DNA from: Acidobacteriota bacterium
GTDB taxonomy: Bacteria > Acidobacteriota > Thermoanaerobaculia > UBA5066
Direction: 5' to 3'
DNA: 64,000 nt
Assembly (NCBI GenBank): GCA_029781975.1
Contig: JAKOVQ010000016.1
Coordinates: 372,001 to 436,000 of the forward strand
Shown here: in pieces, positions 18,701 through 25,311 of the stretch
Position numbering within the stretch: the stretch's first letter is position 1
How the letters are laid out: each line of letters begins with the position of its first letter
Made by a program: the position numbers and the translations under genes
The notes under the pieces: generated by a model
Seen by the model: only the letters and a program-made list of their open reading frames with translations
Told to the model about the DNA's origin: nothing
Databases searched by the model: none

Positions 18701-19296
18701 TAGGTCGTCCCGCACGGGACGCCGAGCGTGGCGATGTTGACGAAGGTCCTCCCGTCGGTGCTCCGCTGGAGGTACGCGGCGTCGGGCCGGTCGTCCGGGA
18801 GAGAGTAGGTGATGGTCACGACGTCGGTCCCGGGAGTCGAGGCGAGGGAGAGCGTCGGGGTGCCGAGCGAGCCGGGCTGCTTGTAGACGACCGGGGCGGA
18901 CTCGGTCGTCGGGCAGCCCGACACCCGGACGGTCCACTGGTAGCCGGCGTCGCTCACGGCCGACCCGACGTTCACGGTCGTCGTCGTGGTGGTGATCCGG
19001 ATCTGGTACTGGGCGCGGGCCCCGAAGCAGCTGCTCGGGTTGGGCCCGAGGCTCTTCGACGCCTGCCAGATCTCGTAGATCGGCGTCGAGCCGGCGGGGA
19101 CTCCCGGCGGGACGTTCCAGGCCAGCGAGACGAAGACCCCGTTCCCCTGCGTGTCGTTCCAGCCGGTGATCCTGAAGTTCGGCACCTGGCTGGGGCACGT
19201 CTGGGCGAGGGCGACGGCAGACGTCAGGAGGAGGGAGATCGCGGCGGCCACGCCCAGGCCCCGCACGAGGGCCCCGAGGTTCCTGCGCACGTCCAT
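15784..19296 (-). CDS. Large secreted modular beta-rich protein with four C-terminal repeat modules
   Basis: A 1170-residue protein I cannot assign to one family. A clear signal peptide (hydrophobic AISLLLTSAVALAQ, cleavage near residue 32) is followed by a fibronectin-III-like part (SLAWNVPPG), a second sandwich domain (VTITYSLPDDRPDA), an Ig/PKD-like module with SASPSSIPLGSSSVLSW and TTTYTLTATGPGGTAT, and an abnormal-spindle-like segment (SPPSLDLPPGGEGKVTL). Four related modules of about 100-110 residues then fall at roughly 660-770, 790-890, 915-1025 and 1050-1160, with patterns like ATVIDNASGSF and ATVVDNVSKNP. Probably an extracellular or surface protein; binding partner unknown. Isolated gene with its own promoter. 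Confidence 0.8.
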   Translation of the reverse strand: MDVRRNLGALVRGLGVAAAISLLLTSAVALAQTCPSQVPNFRITGWNDTQGNGVFVSLAWNVPPGVPAGSTPIYEIWQASKSLGPNPSSCFGARAQYQIRITTTTTTVNVGSAVSDAGYQWTVRVSGCPTTESAPVVYKQPGSLGTPTLSLASTPGTDVVTITYSLPDDRPDAAYLQRSTDGRTFVNIATLGVPCGTTYPKTFTDSRLAPGTYFYRIRTDANYPSPYNSPLRTYATTAQQVTIYARPQVTAFSASPSSIPLGSSSVLSWTTTAADSVKIDNGVGTLASNGSTTVSPSRTTTYTLTATGPGGTATATTTVTVRADCPLPSAPVLKDVPGSLVAGQSLGFGWSEAQLLLPGGTYVAETSWDRFATLATSVRTTRTRVLIPTSPSDPGGTLSVRVRAVQPCSGLESVSEIARVGVSQAPAFFQFVRGGPAWMATAGSPPAPAEVKVRNVGGLAGQVSFTAGAFFAVSPPSLDLPPGGEGKVTLNPLPAAFAAPGVSLGALRGTGSGGTIATPVSLAVAPPGPYPGGSAHANVSTVTFRAPTGQLPAVQRVTIMVPGAAGDAWLSPSIGPGGAWLTIGSELGQPVPKGGSLTLTLGVDRTRRTPDEGMAPLRTLLTLTPVGGDPATDGAVIEVVDVEPPQVTSGAGLRPQPQAGFILPSVVRAPGAAGGQLFRSDGWLRNHGSVPVDVDLFLTPEGANGMADGSVRKARVTLPPGATYRLSDLVLNVFGVDGLSGQVELRSLTPWLLSVRGTVESEIAGDATSRYGTEMPPVPSGGGVGLGDPELIIPGVDDDAANRANVILAETSGAPATAQITIYAADGSVFGQLTRDVPPYGKRQVNRVVDAVAPGGKLSGGWASVKVIAGAGRVVAVATVIDNASGSFAAAAGLGSKPAPSLRRPGPAALADSTATYVIPTSVRTTGAYNTQYSTNLSMVNGTATASPLALTYTYTDLDAGQKKSVTRTVSLPARGSLPKDVGTDVLVSLFGVPARSFGSIFVAGGATQVTGLASITSQVDPNDPAKGFRAAQVNGTPLGGPAIMDPGGEEHRFSGAEKSLQKRTNLILLEVANQTAAVVVRAYGPTGAVLAEKTLGVGAGEYKQINDVFGPDGLNLGDGPFSNVEISARVSAGNGRVLAFATVVDNVSKNPEIFFLEPAGPPADPAIGF

Positions 19297-19330
19297 GGTG
19301 AATCCCCTTTCTGGCCGGATTCCGAGCCCT

Positions 19331-19339
19331 ATTGTGGCA
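19331..19339 (-). promoter_or_regulatory. Extended -10 element for the secreted repeat protein
   Basis: Minus-strand TGC-CACAAT is an extended -10 about 35 nt before the ATG at 19296; the leader contains the purine block AAAGGGG. The remaining 100 bp of this divergent region show no other clear site apart from the -10 of the oxidoreductase gene. Confidence 0.45.
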
Positions 19340-19443
19340 CCGCGGGGCGGTCGGGGGTGTGCGTGGCGTCACGGGGGAGGACGATCGCGCGCCCGCGGGG
19401 CGAGAGGGGCCGGCGCGCGTGCCGGCGACGCCTCTCCCTCGCC

Positions 19444-19449
19444 TAGACT
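19444..19449 (+). promoter_or_regulatory. Candidate leaderless -10 element for the first molybdopterin oxidoreductase
   Basis: TAGACT is followed by only 6 nt (cgccgc) and then the GTG start at 19456. There is no ribosome-binding site, so a leaderless mRNA is likely. Confidence 0.45.
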
Positions 19450-19455
19450 CGCCGC

Positions 19456-21687
19456 GTGCCGGCGTCCGACCTCCCCGCCGCGACCCACCTCCGGACCTGT
19501 CCCCTCTGCGAGGCGACGTGTGGCTTGGAGCTCCACGTGACGGGTGCCGCCGTGGCGTCGATCCGGGGGGACGCGGACGACCCCTTCAGCCGCGGCCACC
19601 TCTGTCCCAAGGGGGTCGCCCTGGCCGACCTCCACGACGACCCCGACCGGCTGAGGAAGCCGCTCCGGAGGACGCCGTCCGGCTGGGAGGAGGTCGGCTG
19701 GGACGTCGCCCTCGACGAGGCGGCGCGCGGGCTCGACGGGGTGAGGCGCGCCCACGGCCGCGACGCCGTGGCGACCTACGTCGGCAACCCCGCCGTCCAC
19801 GACCACGGCGCGCTCCTCTTCCTGCCGCTCCTCCTCCGGTCGCTCGGGACGCGGAGCCGCTTCTCGGCGACGTCGGTCGACCAGCTGCCGCACATGGTGG
19901 CGGCGGCCGCGATGTTCGGGCACGGCCTTCTCCTCCCGGTCCCCGACGTCGATCGGACGCAGGTCCTCCTCGTCCTCGGCGCGAACCCGGTCGTCTCCAA
20001 CGGCAGCCTGATGACGGCGCCGGGAGCGGGGGAGCGGCTGGCGGCGATCCGCCGGCGGGGGGGGAAGGTGGTCGTGATCGACCCCCGCCGGACCGAGACG
20101 GCGCGGGGGGCCGACGAGCACCATTTCATCCGCCCCGGGACCGACGCGCTCCTCCTCCTCGCGCTCCTCCACGAGGTCCTCGCGCGCGGCGAGAGGCTCG
20201 GAAGGCTCGCCCCGTTCTCCGACGGCGTCGAGGCGCTCCGCCGCGCGGCCGCCGAGGTCCCGCCGGAGCGGGCCGCCGGCCACACGGGGATCGACGCGCC
20301 GACGATCCGGCGTCTCGCCGGCGAGCTCCTCGACGCCGCGAGCGCGGTCGTCTACGGCCGTGTCGGGACCTCGACGCAGCCGTTCGGCGGCCTCTGCCAG
20401 TGGCTGATCACGGCGCTCAACGCGGTGACCGGGAACCTCGACCGTCCGGGCGGCGCCATGTTCACCCGGCCGGCCTTCGACCTCGTCGGCGGGCCGCGCC
20501 CCCTGGCTCCGCGCCTCTCGGGCTTCGCCCGGAGGAGGAGCCGCGTCCGCGGCCTCCCGTCGTTCGCGGGGGAGCTCCCGGTGGCGGCGCTGTCGGAGGA
20601 GATCCTCGCGCCCGGCGACGGGAGGATCCGGGCGCTCCTGACGTATGCGGGGAACCCGGTCCTCTCGACGCCGAACGGCCGCCAGGTCGACCGGGCCCTC
20701 GCCTCGCTCGACTTCATGGTGTCGATCGACCCGTACCTCAACGAGACGACGCGCCACGCGCGGCTGATCCTCCCGCCGACGACGCCGCTCGAGCGGAGCC
20801 ACTACGACCTCGCCTTCCACGCGCTCGCCGTGAGGAACACCGCCCGGTGGTCCCCGCCGCTCTTCGCCCCTCCTCCGGGGACCCGCGCGGACTGGGAGAT
20901 CCTCCTCGAGCTGAAGCGGCGGCTCGACGCGCTCGCGGGCGGGGGCCTCCGCTCCTCGGCGACCGCGTGGCTCCTCCGGCGGCTCGGCCCCGACGGGCTC
21001 CTCGACCTCGGGCTCCGCCTCGGGCCGTACGGGGCCGGGCTCCGGCCGTTCCGTCCGGGGCTCTCGAGGAAGGAGCTCGGGAAGCACCCGCACGGGGTCG
21101 ACCTCGGACCGCTCGAGCCCTGCCTCCCCGGGAGGCTCGCGACGCGGGGGAAGCGGATCGACCTGGCGCCGGAGCCGTTCGTCCGCGACCTCGCCCGCCT
21201 CCACGCGGCGTTCCCGGACGTCACGGGGGCAGAGGCGCGCGGCGCCGCGACCGGGGCCGATCCGGCGGAACGCGCCGAAGCTCACGACGCCCCGCTCCTC
21301 CTCGTCGGGCGGCGGACCGTCCGCGACAACAACTCCTGGATGCACAACCTCCCGCGCCTGATGCGCGGGGCGACGCGCTGCACGCTCCTCGTCCACCCCG
21401 AGGACGCGCGCTCCCGCGGCCTCGCCGACGGGGACGTCGCCGAGGTCTCCTCGCGCGTCGGAACGGTGCGGGTCCCGGTGGCCGTGACGGACGAGGTGAT
21501 GCGCGGGGTCGTCAGCCTGCCGCACGGCTACGGCCACGGGCGCGAGGGGGTGCGGCTCGGCGTCGCGGCGCGCCACGCCGGCGAGAGCCTCAACGACCTG
21601 ACCGACGACCAGGCGGTCGACGCCCTGACCGGGAACGCCGCCTTCAGCGGCGTCCCGGTCCGCGTCGCCCGCGCGGCAGACGGCTGA
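19456..21687 (+). CDS. Molybdopterin-dependent oxidoreductase of the DMSO-reductase superfamily
   Basis: A 743-residue catalytic subunit. An N-terminal [4Fe-4S] site is formed by C15-x2-C18-x3-C22 and C50. The bis-MGD core follows with VLGANPVVSNGSLMT, VVVIDPRRTETARGADEH, LTYAGNPVLSTPNG and the C-terminal cap VLVGRRTVRDNNSWMHN (start of that segment near 21300). The Mo ligand would fall in SATSVDQLPH, where no Cys is present, so it is not of the formate dehydrogenase Cys/Sec type; Ser or Asp is possible. There is no Tat signal, so it is cytoplasmic. No electron-transfer subunit is adjacent. Substrate unknown. Confidence 0.82.
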   Translation: MPASDLPAATHLRTCPLCEATCGLELHVTGAAVASIRGDADDPFSRGHLCPKGVALADLHDDPDRLRKPLRRTPSGWEEVGWDVALDEAARGLDGVRRAHGRDAVATYVGNPAVHDHGALLFLPLLLRSLGTRSRFSATSVDQLPHMVAAAAMFGHGLLLPVPDVDRTQVLLVLGANPVVSNGSLMTAPGAGERLAAIRRRGGKVVVIDPRRTETARGADEHHFIRPGTDALLLLALLHEVLARGERLGRLAPFSDGVEALRRAAAEVPPERAAGHTGIDAPTIRRLAGELLDAASAVVYGRVGTSTQPFGGLCQWLITALNAVTGNLDRPGGAMFTRPAFDLVGGPRPLAPRLSGFARRRSRVRGLPSFAGELPVAALSEEILAPGDGRIRALLTYAGNPVLSTPNGRQVDRALASLDFMVSIDPYLNETTRHARLILPPTTPLERSHYDLAFHALAVRNTARWSPPLFAPPPGTRADWEILLELKRRLDALAGGGLRSSATAWLLRRLGPDGLLDLGLRLGPYGAGLRPFRPGLSRKELGKHPHGVDLGPLEPCLPGRLATRGKRIDLAPEPFVRDLARLHAAFPDVTGAEARGAATGADPAERAEAHDAPLLLVGRRTVRDNNSWMHNLPRLMRGATRCTLLVHPEDARSRGLADGDVAEVSSRVGTVRVPVAVTDEVMRGVVSLPHGYGHGREGVRLGVAARHAGESLNDLTDDQAVDALTGNAAFSGVPVRVARAADG

Positions 21688-21702
21688 GGTCGAAGGCGCG
21701 CC

Positions 21703-22497
21703 TCAGGCGGCGCGACCCATCGCGGCGAGCGCCGCGTCGAGCGCCTGCTGTCCCGGCAGGTGCGGCCGCCCCTCGACGGGGAAGAGGGAGGCTCGCTCCA
21801 CCAGGCGGCGCACGCCGGCGCCCGGGACGGCGGGGAGGTGCCCGCTCAGGAGCCACGCCGGCTCGAGGTCGGTCACGGCCCTCAGGGAGCGCGCGTAGCT
21901 CTCCGGGCCGACGTCGGCGAGCCAGGGGGAGTTCGCGCGGCAGAAGTCGGACATCCCCTCGTGGGCCGCCTCGGCGGCGTCCTCGGCGAGGAAGGGCGCG
22001 TCCTGCGGGACGAAGGCCCCGAAGGCGTCCGACGAGAAGAGGGCGCGGCTCCGGCCGTCGAAGACCATAACCGTGGACGGGCAGTCGTACATCGGAGGGC
22101 GGAGGAAGTGGTAGACGCGATCGCCCGCCGCCAGCGACTCGCCGGCGTTCACCCAGGTGATCCGCGGGAGCGGGGGGACGAGGCTCGCCGAGAGCTTCCC
22201 CGTGGAGATGAAATTGAGGACGAGGCGGGCCTTCGGCGCGCGGTCGAGGAGGGTCGGCAGCGCGCCCGCGTGGTCGAGGTCGGGGTGCGTCAGGATCATC
22301 CAGGCGAGGTCCGCGGGGTCGAGGATCCCCTCGAGCGCCTCGAGGAACGCGGGCGCGCGGCGGACGACCCCCATGTCGATCAGGACGGGCTGCCTGTCGA
22401 GGACGACGTAGGCGCGGACGGGGAGGAACCCCTTCCCGGGGACGGGCTCGGCGCCTGCGATCGCGTAGACGTCGTCGGTCACTCGGAAGGTCTGCAT
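21703..22497 (-). CDS. Metallo-beta-lactamase-fold protein of the flavodiiron/ODP type
   Basis: A 264-residue stand-alone beta-lactamase-fold protein without a flavodoxin domain, resembling the diiron domain of flavodiiron proteins (oxygen or NO reduction or sensing). Metal motif H-x-D-x-D-H is seen in THPDLDHAG, a later Asp in LFSSDAFGAF and a final His in LLSGHLPAVPG. The central His normally found in PxLHWP is replaced by YDCP in PPMYDCPSTV. AGGAGA precedes the ATG. The 16 bp to the convergent oxidoreductase gene hold no hairpin. A second protein of this type lies at 42350-43087. Confidence 0.8.
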   Translation of the reverse strand: MQTFRVTDDVYAIAGAEPVPGKGFLPVRAYVVLDRQPVLIDMGVVRRAPAFLEALEGILDPADLAWMILTHPDLDHAGALPTLLDRAPKARLVLNFISTGKLSASLVPPLPRITWVNAGESLAAGDRVYHFLRPPMYDCPSTVMVFDGRSRALFSSDAFGAFVPQDAPFLAEDAAEAAHEGMSDFCRANSPWLADVGPESYARSLRAVTDLEPAWLLSGHLPAVPGAGVRRLVERASLFPVEGRPHLPGQQALDAALAAMGRAA

Positions 22498-22622
22498 GGT
22501 CGATCTCCTCTCGCTCCCGCGGGGCTGTCGGCTCGCGGGCTGGCCGGGCTCTCTCGGGGCCCGGGGAGCGGGCGGCGCGCCGGCTCCGCCCCGGAAGATG
22601 GGGCGCGGACCGCCGCTTCGCC

Positions 22623-22665
22623 CCCTAAGGGGCCCCTAACGGAACCCTAAGAAAACGCTAGGGTT
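22623..22665. promoter_or_regulatory. 11-bp-phased CCCTAA repeat array upstream of the PNPOx operon
   Basis: CCCTAA occurs at 22623, 22634 and 22645, exactly 11 bp apart, and an inverted copy TAGGGTT lies at 22659-22665. Direct repeats on an 11-bp period are the usual layout of OmpR/PhoB-type response-regulator boxes. A small dyad GGTTG-N6-CAACC follows at 22662-22677. The rest of the gap from 22498 shows nothing recognisable. Confidence 0.5.
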
Positions 22666-22721
22666 GGAGGAGCAACCTCCGCTCGCGCCGAAGGGCCCGC
22701 TCGAACCCGGCCGCCCTGCGG

Positions 22722-22727
22722 TAACCT
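22722..22727 (+). promoter_or_regulatory. Candidate leaderless -10 element for the PNPOx-family gene
   Basis: TAACCT lies 8 nt before the GTG at 22736 with no purine-rich ribosome-binding site between, and about 60 bp downstream of the end of the CCCTAA array. Confidence 0.4.
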
Positions 22728-22735
22728 CCGCGCCC

Positions 22736-23212
22736 GTGGAGCGAATCAAACGAGCGCTTCCCGAGCTCCTCGACGGGCTCGTGGCGATCGTCGTCGGGAC
22801 GCGCGACGCCGACCTGAGGCCGGCCTGCGCCCGCGGCCTCGCCGTGAAGGTCGACCCCGCGACGGGCCGGCTCGTCCTCTACCTCCCGGAGGCCCGCACG
22901 GCCGAGACGCTCGAGAACCTCCGCGCCAACGGCGCGATCGCGATCGCCCTCGACCGGCCCGAGACCCACCGGAGCGTCCAGGTCAAGGGGCGGTGCGTCG
23001 GCATCCGGCCGGCGACGGAGGAGGAGAGGCCGGTCGTCGAGCGCTTCCTCGAAGGCTTCTTCGAGCAGGTGATCTACCTCGGCATGGCGCTGTCGGTCCG
23101 GTCGATCCGCGCCTGGCCGTGCATCGCCGTGACCGTGGAGGTGACGGAGGTGTTCGAGCAGACCCCCGGTCCCCGCGCCGGGGAGCCGTACCGTCCCGGG
23201 AGCGAGGGATGA
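22736..23212 (+). CDS. Pyridoxamine 5'-phosphate oxidase-like protein
   Basis: A 158-residue split-barrel protein of the PNPOx-like superfamily, whose members bind FMN, F420 or haem. It starts VERIKRALPELLDGLVAIVV, with RPACARGLAVKVD and TAETLENLRANGAIAIALD covering the typical barrel strands, and a C-terminal IRAWPCIAVTVEVTEVFEQ. The GTG at 22736 is preferred since the upstream extension (an in-frame ATG at 22664) is unlike the family and lies across the promoter. Its stop overlaps the ATG of a second, larger PNPOx-like protein (ATGA), so the two are coupled and probably act together. Confidence 0.72.
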   Translation: MERIKRALPELLDGLVAIVVGTRDADLRPACARGLAVKVDPATGRLVLYLPEARTAETLENLRANGAIAIALDRPETHRSVQVKGRCVGIRPATEEERPVVERFLEGFFEQVIYLGMALSVRSIRAWPCIAVTVEVTEVFEQTPGPRAGEPYRPGSEG

Positions 23213-24594
23213 GGGTCCCGCTCGAGAGCCTCTCCCGCTGCTTTCAGGGGCTCGTCCCGTCCTTCTTCGCGACGTGCGACCGGAACGGCGTCCCGAACGT
23301 CACCTTCCTGAGCCAGGTCCACTACGTCGACCCGCGCCACGTCGCCGTCTCGTGCCAGTTCTTCAACAAGACGCGCCGCAACCTCGACCAGAACCCGTAC
23401 GGCGCGCTCGAGCTCTACGACCCCGTCACGAGCGAGGCGTTCCGGCTCGAGGTCCGCTACGTGCGGTCCGAGACCGGGGGACCGCTCTTCGACGCGATGG
23501 CGCTCCGGATCGAGGCGATCGCCTCGCACACGGGGATGAGCGGCATCTTCAGGCTCCGGTCGGCCGACGTCTGCGAGGTCCTCTCCGCCGAGCGGCTGGA
23601 CGGCTGGCTCCTCGAGGCGAGGACGGGCCGGGAGGAGGTGGAGGTCGTCGCCGACGGGCCGCTGACCGAGCTCCGGGCCCTCAACATCGTCTCCAGCCGC
23701 GTGAACCGGGCACGCGACCTCGAGGGCCTCCTCGCCGACGCCCTCGCCGCGCTCGACGAGGTCTTCCGCTTCCGCCACTCGATGGTCCTCCTCCTCGAGG
23801 AGCCGTGCCACACGCTCGTGGCGATCGCGAGCCACGGCTACGGCGAGAGCGGCGTCGGCGCCGAGGTGCCCCTCGGCGCGGGACTGATCGGGACCGTCGC
23901 CGAGAAGCGGGTCCCCCTCCTCCTGACGGGAGTCGACGCGCAGCTGAGGTACGGACGCGCGATCCGCGAGGGGGTCCGGCGCGCCGGGGGAGGGGGCACC
24001 CTCCGCCCCGAGATCCCTCTCCCCGGGCTGCCCGACGCCGAGACGCAGATCGCCCTCCCGCTCCTCGTGGAGGACCGCCTCCTGGGCGTCCTCGCGCTCG
24101 AGAGCCGCGACGCGCACGCCTTCGCCTACTGGCACGAGGGGTTCCTCTCGGTCCTGGCGAACCAGATCGCGATCGGGATCGACCGCCTGACGGAGCCCGA
24201 GGAGGAGGCCCCGGCCATCGAGCGGACCGTTCCCGCGGAGGCGACGGCCTCCTCCCCGACGGCGGCGCGGCGCTCGTTCGTCTACTACAAGGGCGACGAC
24301 TGCGTCTTCGTCGACGGCGAGTACCTCGTGAGGAACGTGCCGGGGAAGATCCTCTGGAAGCTCCTGACGGCCTGGAAGCGCGAGGGGCGGCGCGAGTTCA
24401 CGAACCGCGAGCTGCGCCTCGACGCCTCCCTCGGCCTCCCGGCCTACAAGGACAACCTCGAGAGCCGGCTCATCCTCCTCCGCAAGCGGCTGGAGGAGCG
24501 CTGCTCCGACGTCAGGATCGTCCCGATCCGCCGCGGGCGCTTCGCCCTCGAGGTGGCGGGCTCCGTCGCGCTCGAGGAGCGGGACGGAGGCTGA
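23209..24594 (+). CDS. PNPOx-like - GAF - winged-helix fusion protein (putative redox-responsive regulator)
   Basis: A 461-residue protein with three parts. Residues 1-155 are a PNPOx-like split barrel (GLVPSFFATCDRNGVPNVTF, then SCQFFNKTRRNLDQNPYG). Residues about 165-340 are a GAF domain (RALNIVSSRVNRARDLEGLL, ending ALPLLVEDRLLGVLALES, FLSVLANQIAIGID). A charged linker leads to about 360-455, a winged-helix-like domain (FVDGEYLVRNVPGKILWKLL, then DNLESRLILLRKRLEERC) similar to the wing end of OmpR-type effector domains. This suggests flavin or small-molecule input coupled to DNA binding. The domain calls are by eye; no exact family is claimed. Coupled to the small PNPOx gene upstream. Confidence 0.65.
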   Translation: MRVPLESLSRCFQGLVPSFFATCDRNGVPNVTFLSQVHYVDPRHVAVSCQFFNKTRRNLDQNPYGALELYDPVTSEAFRLEVRYVRSETGGPLFDAMALRIEAIASHTGMSGIFRLRSADVCEVLSAERLDGWLLEARTGREEVEVVADGPLTELRALNIVSSRVNRARDLEGLLADALAALDEVFRFRHSMVLLLEEPCHTLVAIASHGYGESGVGAEVPLGAGLIGTVAEKRVPLLLTGVDAQLRYGRAIREGVRRAGGGGTLRPEIPLPGLPDAETQIALPLLVEDRLLGVLALESRDAHAFAYWHEGFLSVLANQIAIGIDRLTEPEEEAPAIERTVPAEATASSPTAARRSFVYYKGDDCVFVDGEYLVRNVPGKILWKLLTAWKREGRREFTNRELRLDASLGLPAYKDNLESRLILLRKRLEERCSDVRIVPIRRGRFALEVAGSVALEERDGG

Positions 24595-24693
24595 GCCCCG
24601 GCGCGCCCGGACCGCCGGGTGTTCCCCCCGGAGGACGCTCCGACCCCGCGGGAGCCCTCGCGGGGCCTTCCGGCCGCCCCATCTCGTGCAGCC

Positions 24694-24709
24694 GGTGACG
24701 CATGTCACC
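24694..24709. promoter_or_regulatory. CRP/FNR-type palindrome (candidate operator)
   Basis: GGTGAC-GCAT-GTCACC is a perfect 6+6 bp inverted repeat that contains GTGA-N6-TCAC, the core layout of CRP/FNR-family sites. It lies about 90 bp upstream of the small secreted protein gene. No CRP-like regulator is in the window. Confidence 0.5.
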
Positions 24710-24752
24710 TGTTTCGGCCTCCGCGCAACCTGGCATCGGTTCTTGCATATCT

Positions 24753-24778
24753 CCGGGTCGACCCGGTTCGAGACCGGG
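24753..24778 (+). other. Two mutually exclusive leader hairpins
   Basis: CCCGG at 24762-24766 can pair with CCGGG at 24753-24757 (4-nt loop TCGA) or with CCGGG at 24774-24778 (7-nt loop TTCGAGA). The structures exclude each other and end 9 nt before the AGGAGG ribosome-binding site at 24788-24793. Confidence 0.4.
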
Positions 24779-24799
24779 AAAACCAACAGGAGGTGCCCG

Positions 24800-25246
24800 A
24801 TGAAAACTCCCAACCGCTTCCTGGCGCTCACCGTCGCCGCCTTCGGCGCGGCGGCCGTCCTCGCGACGCCGGCCGCGGCTGAGGTCCACGTCGGGTTCTC
24901 GGTGAACCTGCCCGCCCCGCCGCTGCCGCCGCTCCCCTTCCCGGCGCCGAACCTGCGCGTCGGGTTCGGCGGGCCGCACGGCCGGTACCTGCCGCCCCTT
25001 CCTCCGCTCCCGGTCCCGCCCGCGGTGACCTACCGCAGCTACGCCCCCCGGCCGCGCGCCGGCTGGATCTGGGTCGCGGGCTACTGGGAGCGGAACGCCT
25101 ACGACCGCGCGTACTGGGTCCCGGGACACTGGGTCCGCGCCGGCCGGGCCTACGGGTACGGATACGGTGGCACCGGACGGTACGACAGGTTCGACCGTTA
25201 CGACCGGTACGACCGCTACCGCGACCGGGACGGCCGTCGCCGGTAA
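24800..25246 (+). CDS. Small secreted W-x-x-G-x-W repeat protein
   Basis: A 148-residue exported protein. The signal peptide is LALTVAAFGAAAVLATPAAAE (cleavage near residue 28). A proline-rich stretch (LPPLPPLPVPPAV) follows, then the core RAGWIWVAGYWERN and RAYWVPGHWVRAG, two copies of the W-x-x-G-x-W type repeat known from many short envelope proteins, and a Tyr/Asp/Arg-rich tail of RYD repeats. The function of the repeat is not established. A strong AGGAGG 6 nt before the ATG decides the start. This is the only gene between the regulator and the ABC-F gene, with its own elaborate leader. Confidence 0.8.
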   Translation: MKTPNRFLALTVAAFGAAAVLATPAAAEVHVGFSVNLPAPPLPPLPFPAPNLRVGFGGPHGRYLPPLPPLPVPPAVTYRSYAPRPRAGWIWVAGYWERNAYDRAYWVPGHWVRAGRAYGYGYGGTGRYDRFDRYDRYDRYRDRDGRRR

Positions 25247-25283
25247 CCTGAGAACCCGAGCGGGTCCGGCCCGCCCGATCGAC

Positions 25284-25311
25284 GAGCCGCCGGCCCTCGG
25301 GCCGGCGGCTC
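25284..25311. terminator. Bidirectional terminator-like hairpin overlapping the ABC-F stop codon
   Basis: A perfect 12-bp stem (AGCCGCCGGCC / GGCCGGCGGCT plus the flanking G-C pair) with loop CTCG lies between convergent genes ending at 25246 (+) and 25310 (-). One arm includes part of the ABC-F stop codon. A short ACGTTT follows on the + strand. Confidence 0.65.

Noticed and set aside
24731-24748. Sigma-54-like promoter (TGGCAT and TTGC) before the small exported protein gene.
   Set aside because: The GG and GC elements are one base too far apart (six instead of five bases between TGGCAT and TTGC), and sigma-54 spacing is strict.
24762-24778. A tRNA T-arm look-alike: CCCGG stem with loop TTCGAGA.
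   Set aside because: No matching acceptor, D or anticodon arms lie upstream at tRNA distances; it is better read as one of two leader hairpins.
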